From assembly GCA_003543635.1 (NCBI GenBank), contig DNAE01000219.1, positions 1 through 5,235 of the forward strand: a DNA stretch of 5,235 nucleotides. The letters run 5' to 3'. Numbering within the stretch: position 1 is the stretch's first letter; every line of letters starts with the position of its first letter. The stretch is from Clostridiales bacterium. GTDB lineage: Bacteria > Bacillota > Clostridia > Saccharofermentanales > Saccharofermentanaceae. A program made the translations under genes and the position numbers. The notes beneath the pieces are model-generated. The model saw only the letters and a program-made list of their open reading frames with translations. It searched no databases and was not told the DNA's origin. Below are positions 2,764 to 5,235 of this stretch, one piece after another.

Positions 2764-5235
2764 TTATGCTGTTACGATCTTGCTGGCGTCGCCCAGGTTG
2801 TGCCTGTCCGTTGCCTCCTGGCGCATCTTGTACTTTAAGATCTTGCCGGCGGCGTTCATGGGGAAGCTGTCAACGAAGTCGACGTATCTGGGGATCTTAT
2901 GCTTGGCCATGTGGGTCCTTACATAGTCCTTGATCTCGTCCTCTGTAGCCTCTTCACCGGGCTTCAGGATGACTGCCGCAAGGATCTCCTCACCGTAGTC
3001 GGCATCGGGTACGCCGATGACCTGGACATCCTGGATCTTGGGGTGGGTATAGAGGAAGTCCTCGATCTCCTTGGGGTAGATGTTCTCACCGCCCCTGATG
3101 ATCATGTCCTTGATACGGCCGGTGATCTTGTAGTATCCGTCCTCGGGACGTCTCATGGCCAGGTCTCCGGAATGGAGCCAGCCGTCCTCGTCGATGGCTG
3201 CCGCAGTGGCCTCGGGCATCTTGTAGTAACCCTTCATGATGTTGTAACCGCGGGCGCAGAACTCGCCTGCGACACCGTCGGGAAGCTCCTCACCTGTCTC
3301 GGGATCCACGATCTTCGTCTCAACGCCGAAGAGGGAAGGACCGACGGTATTGACTCTCTGCTCGATGGTGTCAGTCGTCTTACTCATGGTGGTGGCGGGG
3401 GAAGCCTCCGTCTGACCGTATGTGATCACGATCTCGGGCATATGCATCTTTTCGATGACTTCCTCCATGGTCTTGATGGGGCAGGGTGAACCCGCCATGA
3501 TACCTGTTCTCATGTGGGAGAAGTCTGTCTTGGGGAAGTTCTCATGGCCGAGCATGGCGATGAACATGGTGGGAACTCCGTGGAAACATGTGATCTTCTC
3601 CTGGTTGATACAATGAAGTCCCTTTCTGGGGGAGAATGCAGTGATGGGCGACATGGTGACGCCGTGGGTGACGGAGGCCGTCATGGCAAGTACCATGCCG
3701 AAGCAGTGGAACATGGGGACCTGGATCATCATCTTGTCGTTGGTGGACAGATCCATGCAGTCACCGATGGCCTTACCGTTGTTTACCACGTTGTAGTGAG
3801 TGAGCATAACGCCCTTGGGGAAGCCCGTGGTACCGGAGGTGTACTGCATGTTGCAGACATCGTGCTTGTCCACGGTCCTTCTGATCTTCTCGACTTCGCT
3901 GTAGGGTACCTTCTCGGCAAGGGAAGGCATATCGTCCCAATGGAAGCATCCGGGAAGACGGGACTCACAGGTGATAACGTTCTTGAGGACGGGAAGTCTT
4001 GCTGCCTTGAGCTCGCCGGGCTTGCTGTCCTTGAGTTCGGGGCAGATCTCGTTGATGATCTGGATGTAGTCGGAATCCTTGTACTTGTCGATCATGACAA
4101 GGGTGGATGTATCGGACTGGCGGAGCAGGTACTCGATCTCGTGGATCTTGTAAGCCGTGTTGACGGTTACGAGTACGCATCCGATCTTGGTGGCTGCCCA
4201 GAAGGTCAGATACCACTGGGGCACGTTGGTGGCCCAGATGGCGATGTGATCGCCCTTCTTGCATCCCATGGCAAGGAAGGCCCTTGCAAGGTTATCCACA
4301 TCGTCCCTGAACTCGGGATATGTTCTTGTATAGTCCAGCTCCGTGTAACGGAAAGCATACTGGTTGGGGAACAGCTCGCAGATCTTGTCCAGGACATCGG
4401 GGAATGTCAGGTCGATGATGGTCTCCTTGGGCCAGGGATAGTAACCCGTGCCGCGGTTGTCCACCTGGAGCGCGTTCTTCTGATGGGGCTTGTACTGCTC
4501 CATGAAGCCTGCGAAGTGGGGTACGACGATTCCTGCATCGAACAGGTCCTTGGACCATCTGTATACCCACTCGAGGGTGATGTAACCCTGATAGTTGATG
4601 GAATCCAGGGCGGCGAACATCTCCTTGACGGGCATGTCACCGGTACCCATGAGCCTGTAGGATACCTTGCCGTTCTCCATGACGGAGTCCTTAACGTGGG
4701 TGTACTTGATGAGCTCGCCCAGGTTAGCGACCGTCTCCTCGGGAGATTCGTTCATGAAGCGGTAGGGATGGTGCATATCCCAGAGGGCTGCGACCTTACG
4801 GCTTCCGATGGCGTCGATGACCTTCTTGAGCCTCTTGGTATCAGCGTAAACGCCGTTGGTCTCCAGAAGGAGCGTTACATTGTACTCCTCGGCCACGGGA
4901 ACGAGCATCTTCATGGTCTCGATGACGACCTCGTCATCCACCTCGCCCGTGGGCATGGGCTCCAGGTCTCCGAGGACTCTTATAAAGCTTGCGCCGACCT
5001 TATTGGCAAGCCTTGCGTATGCCTTGATCTCGTCGATGGCCTTCTCCCTCGTAGCCACGTTGTTAACGGGCTCGCCGGAAGACAGGCAGGAGATCTCCAG
5101 GCCGATCTTTCTTAGCTTGGCAACGGTGGCATCGATATTCTCATCCCTGAAAGGCGGAGCCTTTACGGAAAAGATGTCCTGACCGAGGCCTCTGATCTCG
5201 ATACCGTCGAAACCGAAGTCCTTAGCCATTGAGTA
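2764..5235 (-). CDS. Fusion of TIM-barrel sugar-phosphate isomerase/epimerase and AMP-forming acyl-CoA synthetase, 5' end outside window
   Basis: The frame is open for 823 codons from the right edge to the stop at 2764. Numbering from the first Met (5229), residues 1-246 are a xylose isomerase-like TIM barrel (AP endonuclease 2 superfamily). Its expected metal ligands are all present: E123 (LLLETNG), D151 (ALWDMHHPY, with nearby H153/H154), H178 (YTHVKDS) and E220 (YITLEW). A short linker (about 247-261) leads to a full AMP-binding enzyme (262 to about 805). That part has the P-loop YTSGTTGFPKG (463-473), YGQTEASP (604-611), GWLHSGDL (683-690), the hinge region GRIKDMIIRGGENIYP (704-719) and NAAGK with catalytic K796. 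This part most resembles medium- or long-chain fatty acyl-CoA ligases, which make acyl-AMP and then acyl-CoA. No signal peptide is seen, so it should be cytoplasmic. The Met at 5229 is probably internal: the visible N-terminus (AKDFGFDGIEIRG) is the first helix end and second strand of the barrel, so strand 1 lies upstream outside the window. The substrate cannot be deduced. Confidence 0.9.
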   Translation of the reverse strand, partial: YSMAKDFGFDGIEIRGLGQDIFSVKAPPFRDENIDATVAKLRKIGLEISCLSSGEPVNNVATREKAIDEIKAYARLANKVGASFIRVLGDLEPMPTGEVDDEVVIETMKMLVPVAEEYNVTLLLETNGVYADTKRLKKVIDAIGSRKVAALWDMHHPYRFMNESPEETVANLGELIKYTHVKDSVMENGKVSYRLMGTGDMPVKEMFAALDSINYQGYITLEWVYRWSKDLFDAGIVVPHFAGFMEQYKPHQKNALQVDNRGTGYYPWPKETIIDLTFPDVLDKICELFPNQYAFRYTELDYTRTYPEFRDDVDNLARAFLAMGCKKGDHIAIWATNVPQWYLTFWAATKIGCVLVTVNTAYKIHEIEYLLRQSDTSTLVMIDKYKDSDYIQIINEICPELKDSKPGELKAARLPVLKNVITCESRLPGCFHWDDMPSLAEKVPYSEVEKIRRTVDKHDVCNMQYTSGTTGFPKGVMLTHYNVVNNGKAIGDCMDLSTNDKMMIQVPMFHCFGMVLAMTASVTHGVTMSPITAFSPRKGLHCINQEKITCFHGVPTMFIAMLGHENFPKTDFSHMRTGIMAGSPCPIKTMEEVIEKMHMPEIVITYGQTEASPATTMSKTTDTIEQRVNTVGPSLFGVETKIVDPETGEELPDGVAGEFCARGYNIMKGYYKMPEATAAAIDEDGWLHSGDLAMRRPEDGYYKITGRIKDMIIRGGENIYPKEIEDFLYTHPKIQDVQVIGVPDADYGEEILAAVILKPGEEATEDEIKDYVRTHMAKHKIPRYVDFVDSFPMNAAGKILKYKMRQEATDRHNLGDASKIVTA

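Noticed and set aside
2899..3489. A 196-codon plus-strand open frame under the synthetase domain
   Set aside because: It is an antisense shadow of the AMP-binding domain, with no ribosome binding site and no recognisable motif.
3514..5115. A 533-codon open frame on the plus strand opposite the fusion gene
   Set aside because: The fusion gene on the minus strand has unmistakable domains across the whole span. The antisense frame is open because the strong codon bias of the real gene avoids triplets that read as stops on the other strand. Its translation is rich in Gly, Val, Leu, Asp and His with no domain pattern.

Overview
The window looks like chromosomal DNA of a Gram-positive anaerobe of the class Clostridia, possibly Lachnospiraceae-like. 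This is an inference from the mid-range GC content, strong AGG/GGGGG-type ribosome binding sites, small exported proteins with Lys-rich N-termini, a lipobox lipoprotein, and a membrane-anchored Ser/Thr kinase next to a small HTH protein. No rRNA, tRNA, CRISPR array, insertion sequence or phage gene was seen.

Layout from left to right. (1) Positions 1-109, minus strand: the first 36 codons of a lipoprotein gene that runs off the left edge. (2) Positions 110-234: a divergent intergenic region with candidate promoters for both directions. (3) Positions 235-1198, plus strand: a two-gene operon with overlapping ends. It encodes a four-helix membrane protein with a VanZ-like C-terminal pattern and a secreted or anchored DUF4352-like beta-sandwich protein. 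It ends in a strong hairpin terminator at 1211-1245. (4) Positions 1244-2275, minus strand: a Ser/Thr protein kinase-like protein with a C-terminal membrane domain. (5) Positions 2304-2732, plus strand: a 142-residue XRE/HTH-like protein divergent from the kinase, with only 28 bp between the two start codons. (6) A hairpin at 2738-2759 separates this gene from a convergent one. (7) Positions 2764-5235, minus strand: a very large gene, open at its 5' end, that fuses a sugar-phosphate isomerase/epimerase-type TIM barrel to a complete AMP-forming acyl-CoA synthetase.

The two most interesting parts are the fusion enzyme and the kinase/HTH pair. The fusion keeps the expected metal-ligand set in the barrel and all the adenylation core motifs in the synthetase, so both halves look active. 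The kinase and HTH genes are packed so tightly that the best promoter for the HTH gene lies inside the kinase coding sequence. The only good -10 element for the kinase lies so close to its start codon that the kinase mRNA may be leaderless. A 7-bp perfect inverted repeat beside the HTH promoter is a candidate operator. A simple model, which is inference only, is a membrane kinase that senses a signal and acts on, or is controlled by, the HTH protein.

Gene starts were chosen by Shine-Dalgarno spacing and by avoiding overlap with divergent genes. As a result the membrane protein, the DUF4352-like protein and the kinase begin downstream of their longest possible open reading frames, and the fusion enzyme begins outside the window.
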